This document shows positions 54,169 through 63,242 of a stretch of DNA of 64,000 nucleotides, piece by piece. Both the position numbers and the translations under genes were made by a program. Position 1 is the first letter of the stretch, and every line of letters starts with the position of its first letter. The notes under the pieces are model-generated. The model was given only the letters and a program-made list of their open reading frames with translations, made no database searches and had not been told where the DNA came from. This stretch comes from Veillonella denticariosi JCM 15641 (GTDB lineage: Bacteria > Bacillota > Negativicutes > Veillonellales > Veillonellaceae): positions 310,001 through 374,000 of the forward strand of contig NZ_PPDB01000007.1 in the NCBI RefSeq assembly GCF_002959855.1, given 5' to 3'.

Positions 54169-55563
54169 CTACAAAATATACTGTGATAAATCCTGATCTT
54201 CAACTAACGTATTTAATCGATCCTCAACCATAGCGGCCGTAATGGTTACCTCTACAGGTTCAGGTGCCGGTGCATTGTAGGAAACATCTTGTAACAGGTT
54301 TTCCAAAATAGTATGCAATCTGCGAGCACCTATATCCTCCGTTTCATTATTGACACGATATGCCAACTCGGCAATCTTATCGATAGATTCATCGGTAAAA
54401 TGAATCGTTACATTATCAGCCTGTAATAACATATAGTATTGTTTTAACAACGCTTGTTGAGGTGTTGTCAAAATAGCCTTAAAGTCTTCCTTGCTGAGGC
54501 TGTTCAATTCTACGCGAATAGGAAAACGACCTTGCAGCTCAGGAATTAAGTCGGACGGCTTCGACACATGGAATGCGCCGGCCGCAATAAACAAAATATG
54601 CTCCGTATTGACAGGGCCAAATTTTGTGGATACCATGGATCCTTCTACAATAGGTAAAATATCGCGCTGTACACCTTCACGGGATACGACGCCGCGTACA
54701 TTTTCATTTCCTGCTGCGATTTTATCGAATTCATCGATAAAAATAATGCCTTCCCGTTCCGCCAATTTAATGGCTTCTTCGTGGACCTCATCCATATCAA
54801 GCATATCTTCCGCAATTTCCTCTGCAAAGATTGTTCGTGCATTTTTCACCGTAGTGGTCCGTTTTTTCGTACGTTTCGGCATCATGGCATTCAACATATC
54901 CTGAATGTTATTCGCCATATCCTCCTGACTCGTTCCGGCCCCGATACCGGCCACATTTTTCTGTTGATCCCGAACCTCTATTGTGATTTCCTTATCATCT
55001 AACAATCCGCCGGAGATTTGCTTTAATAAGGTTTCCCGTTCGTCCGCCTTACTTTCAGTCTTTATATCAGCTTTAGACTCAGACTTCTCCTCATTATTAT
55101 TAAACAGCATTTCCAACGGATTAGTAAATTTCTTTACCCCTCCGGATGAGGGCAATAAAATATCTACCAAACGTTGATTAGCAAGCCTGGTCGCCTTTAC
55201 ATGATTCTTTGCCTTTTTATCTTCTTTCACCATACGAATGGAGTTTAATAAAAGGTCTCTAACCATGGATTCAACATCTCGACCTACATAGCCGACTTCT
55301 GTATATTTTGTGGCCTCTACCTTTACAAAGGGAGCATGCATGATTTTAGCCAAACGACGAGCTAATTCCGTTTTACCGACACCGGTAGGTCCGATTAGAA
55401 GAATATTTTTCGGTACGTATTCATCGCGGACCTCTTCCGGCAACTGTTTTGCGCGCCACCTATTTCGAAGGGCGATAGCCACCATTTTTTTTGCCTCTTT
55501 TTGTCCGATAATATATTTATCCAACTCGGCAACGATTTGTTTTGGGGTATAATTGTCTTTCAT
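54169..55563 (-). CDS. hslU: ATP-dependent protease ATPase subunit HslU
   Basis: AAA+ unfoldase of the HslVU protease. Walker A is GPTGVGKTELARRLA, Walker B is IIFIDEFDKIAAGNE, and sensor and C-terminal motifs (LQGRFPIRVEL, ARRLHTILENLL) follow. The I domain between them, about residues 110-240, is normal in size. At 464 residues it is typical. GGAGG precedes the ATG, and hslV lies 1 nt upstream. Bacillus codY normally follows hslU; here lgt is convergent. Confidence 0.97.
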   Translation of the reverse strand: MKDNYTPKQIVAELDKYIIGQKEAKKMVAIALRNRWRAKQLPEEVRDEYVPKNILLIGPTGVGKTELARRLAKIMHAPFVKVEATKYTEVGYVGRDVESMVRDLLLNSIRMVKEDKKAKNHVKATRLANQRLVDILLPSSGGVKKFTNPLEMLFNNNEEKSESKADIKTESKADERETLLKQISGGLLDDKEITIEVRDQQKNVAGIGAGTSQEDMANNIQDMLNAMMPKRTKKRTTTVKNARTIFAEEIAEDMLDMDEVHEEAIKLAEREGIIFIDEFDKIAAGNENVRGVVSREGVQRDILPIVEGSMVSTKFGPVNTEHILFIAAGAFHVSKPSDLIPELQGRFPIRVELNSLSKEDFKAILTTPQQALLKQYYMLLQADNVTIHFTDESIDKIAELAYRVNNETEDIGARRLHTILENLLQDVSYNAPAPEPVEVTITAAMVEDRLNTLVEDQDLSQYIL

Positions 55564-55564
55564 A

Positions 55565-56107
55565 TTATGCCTCCAATTCTTCTACAATGACATTATGATT
55601 TGTATATACACAGAGATCCGCTGCAATATGTAGGGATTTTTCCGCAATATCCCGAGCTGACAGTTCCGTATTCTCCGCCAATGCACGAGCCGCCGCTAAT
55701 GCGTAATTTCCGCCTGAGCCGATAGCACAAATACCATCATCAGGCTCAATAACCTCACCATTACCGGAAAGAAGTAAAATTGTTTCTCCGTCAGACACGA
55801 GTAATAAAGCCTCCAGATTGCGCATCATCTTATCACTGCGCCAATCTTTAGCAAGTTCTACGGCACTGCGCAATAAGTTCCCGTTATAACTGTTTAATTT
55901 TGCTTCGAACTTATCAAACAAACTAAAAGCATCCGCAACGGAACCGGCAAAGCCCGTAACGATTTTACCGTTGTAGATACGACGTACCTTTTTAGCCGTA
56001 TTCTTCATCACAACGGCTTGTCCAAACGTTACTTGACCATCACCGGCGATGGCAACCGTATTACCGCGCTTTACAGCGCATATTGTAGTGGAATGAAATT
56101 CAGACAT
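55565..56107 (-). CDS. hslV: ATP-dependent protease peptidase subunit HslV
   Basis: Threonine peptidase forming the core of HslVU. The N-terminus [15 protein letters not shown] resembles the short-propeptide form of Bacillus HslV; the nucleophile is the first Thr of TTICAV after processing, or the exposed equivalent. [10 protein letters not shown] and the [14 protein letters not shown] motif follow. The protein is 180 residues from ATG 56107, behind GGGGAGG; the longer frame includes the site. It is directly followed by trmFO upstream. Confidence 0.95.
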   Translation of the reverse strand: MSEFHSTTICAVKRGNTVAIAGDGQVTFGQAVVMKNTAKKVRRIYNGKIVTGFAGSVADAFSLFDKFEAKLNSYNGNLLRSAVELAKDWRSDKMMRNLEALLLVSDGETILLLSGNGEVIEPDDGICAIGSGGNYALAAARALAENTELSARDIAEKSLHIAADLCVYTNHNVIVEELEA

Positions 56108-56172
56108 TCTAAACCTCCCCAATAGCATGATAAGGCTCGAAGAATCATATTCACAAGCCTTATCATATAGTA

Positions 56173-57489
56173 TTAAATTTGTTCCCGTTCTTTCAATAGT
56201 GATAATTCATCAAGAGCACGGCCTGTAATAAGAGCATTCTTCTCTTTTTTCTTGCGAATTTTCTCCGGCCATGATTCCATTATACCAAAATTTATATTCA
56301 TCGGCTGAAAATTTGAACCTTCATAATTTGAAATATATTGGCTCAGTGCTCCGCAGGCCGTAGTCCTCGGAAATTCTATAAACGGACGTTCCGAAATATA
56401 TCGTTCAACCTGAATCCCTACCATTAACCCGCTGGCAGCAGATTCCAAGTAGCCTTCAACACCCGTCATTTGCCCTGCAAAGAACAACCTCTGTTCTTTT
56501 TTCAATTGAAAAGCATGGTTCAATAACTCGGGCGAATTGATATATGTGTTGCGATGCATCACACCATACCGAACGAACTCCGCATTTTCAAGTCCCGGAA
56601 TCATGCCGAATACACGTTTCTGCTCACCCCATTTCAAATGAGTCTGAAAACCGACCAAATTGAACATGGTGCCTTCCTTATTCTCCTTACGCAATTGTAC
56701 AACCGCATACGATTCCGCATTTGTTCTCTTATCTATAAGACCTACAGGCTTTAATGGACCGTAACGCAATGTATCTTCGCCGCGGCTCGCCATGATTTCT
56801 ACAGGCATACATCCTTCAAAATATATTTCCTTTTCAAAGTCTTTCGTCTGTACCGCATCAGCTGTGATCAATTCATGCCAGAACGCTTTGTATTCTTCTT
56901 CTGTCATAGGACAGTTAAGATAATCCGCATCACCTTTATCATATCGGGAGGCCGCAAAAACCTTATCGTAATTTAAGGATTCAGCCGTCACGATCGGTGC
57001 CGCCGCATCATAGAAATAGAATCCCGTTTCACCGGTAAGTGTTTTTATCTTATCACCCAATGCTTCAGATGTAAGTGGACCCGATGCAAAGATTACAGTC
57101 CCCTCTGACGGAATATCTGTAACTTCCTCATGATGGACCGTAATATTCGGGTGAGCTTTTATCTTTCGAGTCACCATTTCACTGAATAAATGACGATCCA
57201 CCGCCAAAGCCCCTCCCGCGGGAACAGCCGTAGCATCGGCGCATTCCATAATGAGAGACCCTAAGCGACGCATCTCCTCCTTTAAAAGACCTACGGCGTT
57301 CTCGATATTACCAGCCCGTAGCGAATTACTGCATACGAGTTCGGCGAATTGATCTGTCTGATGAGCAGGCGAACTTTTATGTGGACGCATTTCATATAGC
57401 TCCACATGAACGCCGCGATTAGCTAACTGCCAGGCCGCCTCGGAGCCGGCGAGTCCGGCACCGATGACGATGACATGTTTTGTATTCAA
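56173..57489 (-). CDS. trmFO: Methylenetetrahydrofolate-tRNA (uracil-5-)-methyltransferase
   Basis: Folate- and FAD-dependent enzyme methylating U54 of tRNA. The FAD motif [18 protein letters not shown] and the characteristic [29 protein letters not shown] are visible, with [17 protein letters not shown] near the end. The 438-residue length is normal. The start is TTG at 57489 behind GAGGA. It sits between topA and hslV; codV/xerC, which lies there in Bacillus, is missing. Confidence 0.95.
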   Translation of the reverse strand: MNTKHVIVIGAGLAGSEAAWQLANRGVHVELYEMRPHKSSPAHQTDQFAELVCSNSLRAGNIENAVGLLKEEMRRLGSLIMECADATAVPAGGALAVDRHLFSEMVTRKIKAHPNITVHHEEVTDIPSEGTVIFASGPLTSEALGDKIKTLTGETGFYFYDAAAPIVTAESLNYDKVFAASRYDKGDADYLNCPMTEEEYKAFWHELITADAVQTKDFEKEIYFEGCMPVEIMASRGEDTLRYGPLKPVGLIDKRTNAESYAVVQLRKENKEGTMFNLVGFQTHLKWGEQKRVFGMIPGLENAEFVRYGVMHRNTYINSPELLNHAFQLKKEQRLFFAGQMTGVEGYLESAASGLMVGIQVERYISERPFIEFPRTTACGALSQYISNYEGSNFQPMNINFGIMESWPEKIRKKKEKNALITGRALDELSLLKEREQI

Positions 57490-57527
57490 TAGTTATTCCT
57501 CTATAGCGCTACCCGCAACGGAGCTAT

Positions 57528-59855
57528 TTATTTAGACTCCTCAGCAACGGGTTCACTCTTTTTCTTTCTAGTTTTCTTAGGCGGACGTGTAGGACATGAC
57601 TCATTAGAACAGAATTTTTTTGTCGTTCCGTTCTTATACGTTTTTTCAACAATAATCGATCCGCATGTATCACAAAAGTCATGTGTCGGTTTATCCCACA
57701 GTGTAAAATCGCATTGTGGATATCGATTACAGCCGTAGAACAAACGACCCCTGCGAGACTTGCGTTCTACGATTTCCCCTTCCTTACACTTAGGACAGGT
57801 TACACCGGTTCCTACGGTGATAGGTTTTGTATTCTTACACTCAGGGAAATTGGAACATGCTAAAAATTTACCGTAACGTCCGAATTTATAAACCATAGGA
57901 CTACCGCAGACTTCACATGTTTCATCACTCTCCATAGATGCGATTTCAACACGCTCCACATCATTGGCTTCCTCTAATTCTTTTGCAAAAACCTTATAAA
58001 AATCTGTTAATACCTTCAAATATGTATCTTTACCGGTTGCGATGGCATCAAGTTCTTCTTCCAAATCACGGGTAAAACCGGTATTGATGATTTTTTCAAA
58101 ATAGGCAATTAAAAAGTCTACCACGACAAAACCCAGCTCTGTCGGAACAAACTGTTTGTTTGTATTTTCCACATAGTTGCGGCTCACAATCGTATCCAGA
58201 ATCGGAGCATAGGTACTAGGACGTCCGATGCCGAGCTCTTCCAAAGTTTTGATGAGGCTCGCTTCCGAGTATCGTGGAGGTGGCTGTGTAAAATGCTGCT
58301 CAGGCAATACTTCAACGGTATGAACCACATCATTCTTCTTAAGTGCCGGCAATTGTGGAGATTCATCTTTTTTAGAGTCTTCATAAACGACACTGAACCC
58401 GGGGAACAATACACGGGTCCCCGTCGCTTTAAATGTATATTCATCATGAACTGAAAGCTCAACCGTTGTGGACTCATTCTGTTGCGGTGCCATTTGGCTT
58501 GCCATGAATCGATTCCAGATTAATGTATACAACTTGAGTTCATCACGACTTAAGAACGGTTCCACCATTTTAGGTGTCAACTCAAGAGAGGTCGGACGAA
58601 TCGCCTCATGCGCATCCTGAGCGGAACCTTTTGAGCCGTATACATTAGGACGGGATGGATAATATTCATCACCATATGTACGAATAATAAAGTCCTTCGC
58701 CGCTACCTGCACTTCCTTGGAAATGCGCGTAGAATCCGTACGCATATAAGTGATCAGACCTACATGACCGTATGAGCCGATTTCCAAACCTTCATAAAGA
58801 TGTTGTGCAATCATCATGGTCCTCTTAGCACCAAAATTCAACTTACGCACACCATCCTGTTGTAATGTGGATGTCGTAAACGGAGGTGCCGCTTTACGAG
58901 ATCGCTTACGTTTCTCGATATTCGTCACCACCGCATCAGCATCGCCGATAGCATCAACCACGGATTGTGCTTGACCTTCAGCGGTGATATCGATTTTCTC
59001 ACCTTTAATATGTGTTAACTCAGCTTTAAAGGACTCTTTCTTCGACGTCTCAAAATTGCCTTCAATACTCCAGTACTCTTGTGGAACAAAGGCTTGAATC
59101 TCACGTTCCCGCTCGCAAATAAGACGTACCGCTACGGACTGTACACGACCGGCACTGAGACCTTTACATACCTTTTTCCATAAAAGTGGACTTAATTTAT
59201 ACCCCACAATACGGTCCAATACACGTCTCGCCTGCTGAGCATCCACCATATTCATGTCGATGGTGCGCGGCGCATTAAGCGCATCCGCTACAGCGGATTT
59301 AGTAATTTCATTAAATGTGATACGACACGTAGATGTAGGATCAACATTTAAAATGTACGCTAAGTGCCAGGAAATGGCTTCACCTTCGCGGTCCGGGTCA
59401 GTCGCCAGTAAGACGGCACTGCTGTCATCAGCATAAGATATGAGTTCATCAATGACCTTTTTGCGGCTCACCAAATTGCTGTAACGAGGTGTAAAACCGT
59501 GTTCGATATCGATACCCATCTGCGATTTAGGCAAATCCCGTAAATGGCCCATACTGGCTTTTACCACATAATTAGGCCCTAAAAACTTTTCAATGGTTTT
59601 AGACTTAGCAGGTGATTCCACGATAACCAGAACTTTACCGTCAGGATTATATACACGTGGTTCGCGCTGTTCAGGGGGCATCGACGTTTGTAATACGGAC
59701 TTATCCCGTACAATCCCCACAGGTGTCAACGTTTTCTTACCGATTTTTCCTGTTATGGTAGTACCTGTGCTTTTAGATTTCTCTTTCTTCTTTTTCTCTG
59801 TACTTGCGCCAGCTGTTTTAGGCTCGCCAATAACGATTGATCGTTTAATGGACAA
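57528..59855 (-). CDS. topA: DNA topoisomerase I with long N-terminal extension
   Basis: Type IA topoisomerase relaxing negative supercoils. The Toprim motif LVIVESPAKSKTIEKFLG begins only near residue 78, whereas it is normally within a few residues of the start. The extension is rich in Lys, Ser and Thr. The active-site region GLITYMRTDSTRIS contains the catalytic Tyr. Three C-terminal zinc-finger-like modules are present (CEVCG, CPKCKEGE, CDTCGS). The TTG start at 59855 lies 8 nt after AGGAG at 59864-59868 and overlaps dprA by 11 nt. The longer frame upstream is in dprA and is rejected. Confidence 0.93.
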   Translation of the reverse strand: MSIKRSIVIGEPKTAGASTEKKKKEKSKSTGTTITGKIGKKTLTPVGIVRDKSVLQTSMPPEQREPRVYNPDGKVLVIVESPAKSKTIEKFLGPNYVVKASMGHLRDLPKSQMGIDIEHGFTPRYSNLVSRKKVIDELISYADDSSAVLLATDPDREGEAISWHLAYILNVDPTSTCRITFNEITKSAVADALNAPRTIDMNMVDAQQARRVLDRIVGYKLSPLLWKKVCKGLSAGRVQSVAVRLICEREREIQAFVPQEYWSIEGNFETSKKESFKAELTHIKGEKIDITAEGQAQSVVDAIGDADAVVTNIEKRKRSRKAAPPFTTSTLQQDGVRKLNFGAKRTMMIAQHLYEGLEIGSYGHVGLITYMRTDSTRISKEVQVAAKDFIIRTYGDEYYPSRPNVYGSKGSAQDAHEAIRPTSLELTPKMVEPFLSRDELKLYTLIWNRFMASQMAPQQNESTTVELSVHDEYTFKATGTRVLFPGFSVVYEDSKKDESPQLPALKKNDVVHTVEVLPEQHFTQPPPRYSEASLIKTLEELGIGRPSTYAPILDTIVSRNYVENTNKQFVPTELGFVVVDFLIAYFEKIINTGFTRDLEEELDAIATGKDTYLKVLTDFYKVFAKELEEANDVERVEIASMESDETCEVCGSPMVYKFGRYGKFLACSNFPECKNTKPITVGTGVTCPKCKEGEIVERKSRRGRLFYGCNRYPQCDFTLWDKPTHDFCDTCGSIIVEKTYKNGTTKKFCSNESCPTRPPKKTRKKKSEPVAEESK

Positions 59856-61044
59856 GTATATCACTCCTAGTAATATTAATATAGCCTCTCGGCGGATTAT
59901 GCTCGATGGCACCTTCCAGTTCCAAGTCGAGCAATATAGGTTGTATTTGCTGTAATGGCATATGAGTTTCATGCAGTATATCACTGACGGTGATACATCT
60001 GTCAAACGGTATTACATCCAATACCTTACTCCTATCCAAATTACAGCTTAACACACCGCCCCCTTGTGTATCAACACTTTTACCATTATTTATAGATGTA
60101 CCCGTATCTTGTGCTTGTGAAAGTTGACCCGTTACACTATCTCTCATTATCAGGCCGTATTCCTTTACGATATCCTCCACACCCGTCAATACATGAGCCC
60201 CTTGCCGTATAAGCCATTTATTCCCATCCGCCACATGATCCAATAAATTACAGGGGACGACAAATACATCCCGCCCTTCACTGTTGGCCATGTCAGCAGT
60301 GATTAAGGAGCCGCTGCTCGCACGCGCCTCGACAACGATAACGCCTTTACATAGACCGCTGATAATACGGTTACGGGCCGGAAAATGCTTGGCTGAAGGA
60401 GGCGTTCCCGGTGGATATTCGGACAGGAGCAGGCCCCCCTCTTGTAACATGCGATCAAATAATTTCGCATTATCACGGGGATAAGCGATATCAAGACCAC
60501 ATCCCATGACGATAATACCGTATCCATGTGCCGATAACGTGCCTTCATGGCTATGACAGTCGATACCTCTTGCCCCTCCGCTGACAATAACCGTTACATA
60601 TTTAGATAATTCTTTACCGAGCATACGCGCCACATTTCGACCATATATGGAACATTTACGGGCACCCACAATACCGATTTTAGGAATACGGTCATCCAGT
60701 AGTGCCCGATTCCCTCTCATAAATACGATGGCCGGCGGATTGTAAATATGTCGAAGAATCTCCGGAAAATCCGCATCTAAATACGTAAGATACGACATAT
60801 GATATTCCTGAATTTTATCATATATACTCTGCAATCGTTCATCATTGGCATTAGCGGATACGCAGTTTATATACCGTGTTGTCATTGATGTAAATGACTG
60901 CAGATTATTCGGATTTTTAACCGCTTCCCACGCATCATAAGGGCTTCCGAATTTTTTGATCAGTTCACGAATGTGTGCAGGGCCTATATAATATAAGCTT
61001 TGAAGCCCTGCTATATAAAAATTATCCTCATAAATTTTAGTCAT
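59845..61044 (-). CDS. dprA: DNA processing protein DprA
   Basis: Loads RecA on incoming single-stranded DNA during transformation. The central Rossmann-like domain shows IGIVGARKCSIYGRNVARMLG, VSGGARGIDCHSH, GCGLDIAYPRDN and FPARNRIISGL. A C-terminal winged-helix-like region (about 340-390) matches the DprA C domain. At 399 residues it is within range. AGGAG precedes the ATG. It lies between comM and topA as in Bacillus and other genomes. Confidence 0.95.
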   Translation of the reverse strand: MTKIYEDNFYIAGLQSLYYIGPAHIRELIKKFGSPYDAWEAVKNPNNLQSFTSMTTRYINCVSANANDERLQSIYDKIQEYHMSYLTYLDADFPEILRHIYNPPAIVFMRGNRALLDDRIPKIGIVGARKCSIYGRNVARMLGKELSKYVTVIVSGGARGIDCHSHEGTLSAHGYGIIVMGCGLDIAYPRDNAKLFDRMLQEGGLLLSEYPPGTPPSAKHFPARNRIISGLCKGVIVVEARASSGSLITADMANSEGRDVFVVPCNLLDHVADGNKWLIRQGAHVLTGVEDIVKEYGLIMRDSVTGQLSQAQDTGTSINNGKSVDTQGGGVLSCNLDRSKVLDVIPFDRCITVSDILHETHMPLQQIQPILLDLELEGAIEHNPPRGYINITRSDILVH

Positions 61045-61052
61045 AATCGCTC

Positions 61053-62615
61053 CTACTGTTCACTGCGAAACATCATCGCCTCAGATATGTGCTTTTCTTC
61101 CACCTCAGGATTCCCCTCTAAATCAGCAATAGTTCTCGACACTCTTAGAATCCTGTCAAAGGCACGACTGCTCATGTGAAAGCGTTCAAAAACAGTGCCG
61201 AGTACATGCCATGCGGAATCCGTCACATTACATAATTCTCGTATTGCTCTATGCGGTAATTGTCCGTTAGAGTTAAAAGGAAGTCCCTCATATCGTTTAC
61301 CTTGTAATGCTACGGCCTCAACAACTTGATGACGCATGCTTTCACTATCCATGGAGGAATACGTCGTATCCAGCATATGTTCTAATGTAGGCCGCTCCAC
61401 AGGAATATGTAGATCGATGCGATCCATGATCGGTCCCGACAGACGCCGCTGATAATTATGAATGTCCGTTTGAGAACATAAACATTCCTTATACGGATCA
61501 TTGTAATATCCGCAAGGACATGGATTAGCCGCAAAAATACAGATACAGTCGGCCGGATAGATATAATTTCCTTGCGACCGGTTAATCGTTATCGTCCTCG
61601 ACTCCAGCGGTTGTCGAAGCGCCTCTATGACCTGCCGTTGAAATTCAGGGGCCTCATCCATAAAAAGAACACCGCCATGAGCCAAGGTGATCTCACCGGG
61701 CTTCCCTGAGATACCGCCGCCCACCATACTCGCTACGGTTGCCGTATGATGCGGATGCCTGAACGGTCTCGTTTTTACGAGCCCTTCATCACCAAGTAAT
61801 CCCAATACATCCTGTATCCTACTCACTTCAACTATTTCAGACCATGACATGGGCGGCAGTATGGTGGGTAAACGCTCAGCCATCATCGTCTTCCCCGCAC
61901 CGGGCGGTCCCACCATAATACAATGATGATGTCCTGCGGCACTGAGCATCATAGCGCGCTTACCTAAATCCTGTCCGCGCACATCTCCAAAATCAACAGC
62001 GTATTCTCCCATTACGGGCACATAGGATTCATCTGTATTTATAACGGGATTACAAATATCGTCCGACTGTGATTGACCGCCTTTGGCATGACTTTCAATT
62101 AAGGAAATAATGCCCTGCAGTGTAGTCTCACTATGAACCGTCAGATTAGGTATAGCCGCTAATGTATGCCCGTTAACAGGATTGGTATAGACCGTTCGGC
62201 AATTATTCTCCATTGCGCACAGAGCCATGGCAAGGGTTCCGTACGTTGTAAGAATCGTTCCGTCCAAAGCGAGTTCACCCATGCATATACACCGCTCGAA
62301 CAGCGATTGTAAATTTTTCTTCCGTCCTTTAATCTGACCGGAGGCCAGGATGATACCTATGGCAATCGCTAGATCAAGGCCTGCACTGCTTTTTCGTATA
62401 TTAGCAGGCGCTAAATTGACCACGATACGCCGCATGGGAAATTCATAACCGCTGTTTTTTATAGCTGCCCGCACACGTTCGCGTGCTTCCTTTACGGACT
62501 GATTCGGCAATCCGACGATATCCAATACGGGCAGTCCCTGTGAAATATCGACCTCAACCGTTATGACGCATCCTTCGATACCGTGCAGCGTTGCTCCATA
62601 TAGTTTTGCATACAT
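61053..62615 (-). CDS. comM: ComM/YifB family Mg-chelatase-like AAA+ ATPase
   Basis: AAA+ helicase promoting branch migration of transforming DNA in species studied. The N-terminal ChlI/Lon-like domain covers about residues 1-180. The Walker A motif GPPGAGKTMMAERLPTIL and Walker B-type GGVLFMDEAPEF are present, and the C-terminal subdomain carries RVSRTIADLEG. The protein is 520 residues from ATG 62615 behind GAGAGG; upstream in-frame codons run into yraN. It lies 9 nt from dprA. Confidence 0.93.
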   Translation of the reverse strand: MYAKLYGATLHGIEGCVITVEVDISQGLPVLDIVGLPNQSVKEARERVRAAIKNSGYEFPMRRIVVNLAPANIRKSSAGLDLAIAIGIILASGQIKGRKKNLQSLFERCICMGELALDGTILTTYGTLAMALCAMENNCRTVYTNPVNGHTLAAIPNLTVHSETTLQGIISLIESHAKGGQSQSDDICNPVINTDESYVPVMGEYAVDFGDVRGQDLGKRAMMLSAAGHHHCIMVGPPGAGKTMMAERLPTILPPMSWSEIVEVSRIQDVLGLLGDEGLVKTRPFRHPHHTATVASMVGGGISGKPGEITLAHGGVLFMDEAPEFQRQVIEALRQPLESRTITINRSQGNYIYPADCICIFAANPCPCGYYNDPYKECLCSQTDIHNYQRRLSGPIMDRIDLHIPVERPTLEHMLDTTYSSMDSESMRHQVVEAVALQGKRYEGLPFNSNGQLPHRAIRELCNVTDSAWHVLGTVFERFHMSSRAFDRILRVSRTIADLEGNPEVEEKHISEAMMFRSEQ

Positions 62616-62628
62616 AACCGTACCTCTC

Positions 62629-63027
62629 TTAAAAACATTGCGGTAAATAATGAATGAAACTTTGAAAGTCTTCATGCAGATACACTTCGATGACATCAAA
62701 AGAAATCTCTTTCCAGCGCCGTTTCTTTTGATATAAATCGTATAAGTACAGCATGGCAGCTCGTTTTATATGCTTCTGCTTTTTCTTTGATACCGCCTCA
62801 CGCGCCAAGCCGAACTGCACGCCACGACGCGCCTTTATTTCGATAAAATGATAGACTAAATCCTTTTTAGCAATAATATCGATTTCTCCCAATTTTGTAC
62901 GGTAGTTCGTTTCCACAATGGACAGTCCCATCTTTTCTACATAAGAAACAGCTACGCGCTCTCCCCATTCACCGAGGGCTTTTGAATCGAGTTCATTGAA
63001 TGACTTACCGGTACTCATCGTTTGCAT
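62629..63027 (-). CDS. yraN: YraN/UPF0102 family putative endonuclease
   Basis: A 132-residue predicted nuclease of the Holliday-junction-resolvase-like fold. The visible motif GEIDIIAKKDLVYHFIEIKAR has the D-X(n)-E-X-K form, with an earlier GEWGERVAVSYVEKMG. The function in cells is not settled. AGGAGG lies 4-5 nt before the ATG at 63027. It precedes comM on the same strand, the order seen in many bacteria (yraN-comM-dprA). Confidence 0.88.
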   Translation of the reverse strand: MQTMSTGKSFNELDSKALGEWGERVAVSYVEKMGLSIVETNYRTKLGEIDIIAKKDLVYHFIEIKARRGVQFGLAREAVSKKKQKHIKRAAMLYLYDLYQKKRRWKEISFDVIEVYLHEDFQSFIHYLPQCF

Positions 63028-63160
63028 ATAACCTCCTCAATCATTAACAACAATCACAGTGACGTATTAAAAATTCATCATAATGGATCAAATGTGCCAT
63101 TATCAGCCGTTGTATATTTATATGTGTAGCGTAGAATGATTGGCTCATAAAGTAAATAGA

Positions 63161-63206
63161 AAAGAGGTTCCCAATAGTCACACAGGTGACCATCAGGAAC
63201 CTCTTT
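63161..63206 (-). terminator. Two-tier terminator after rnhB
   Basis: An 11-bp outer stem pairs 63161-63171 with 63196-63206 and an inner GTCAC/GTGAC stem sits between them (63177-63181 and 63186-63190). A T run follows on the minus strand. The remaining upstream gap (63028-63160) shows no gene. Confidence 0.8.
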
Positions 63207-63242
63207 ACGGATTTTAACTATATACAATTTGAATTTATAAAT

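Noticed and set aside
56129-56164. Terminator between hslV and trmFO
   Set aside because: A 9-bp stem is present (GATAAGGCT with AGCCTTATC) but no T tract follows on either strand; at most an mRNA structure.
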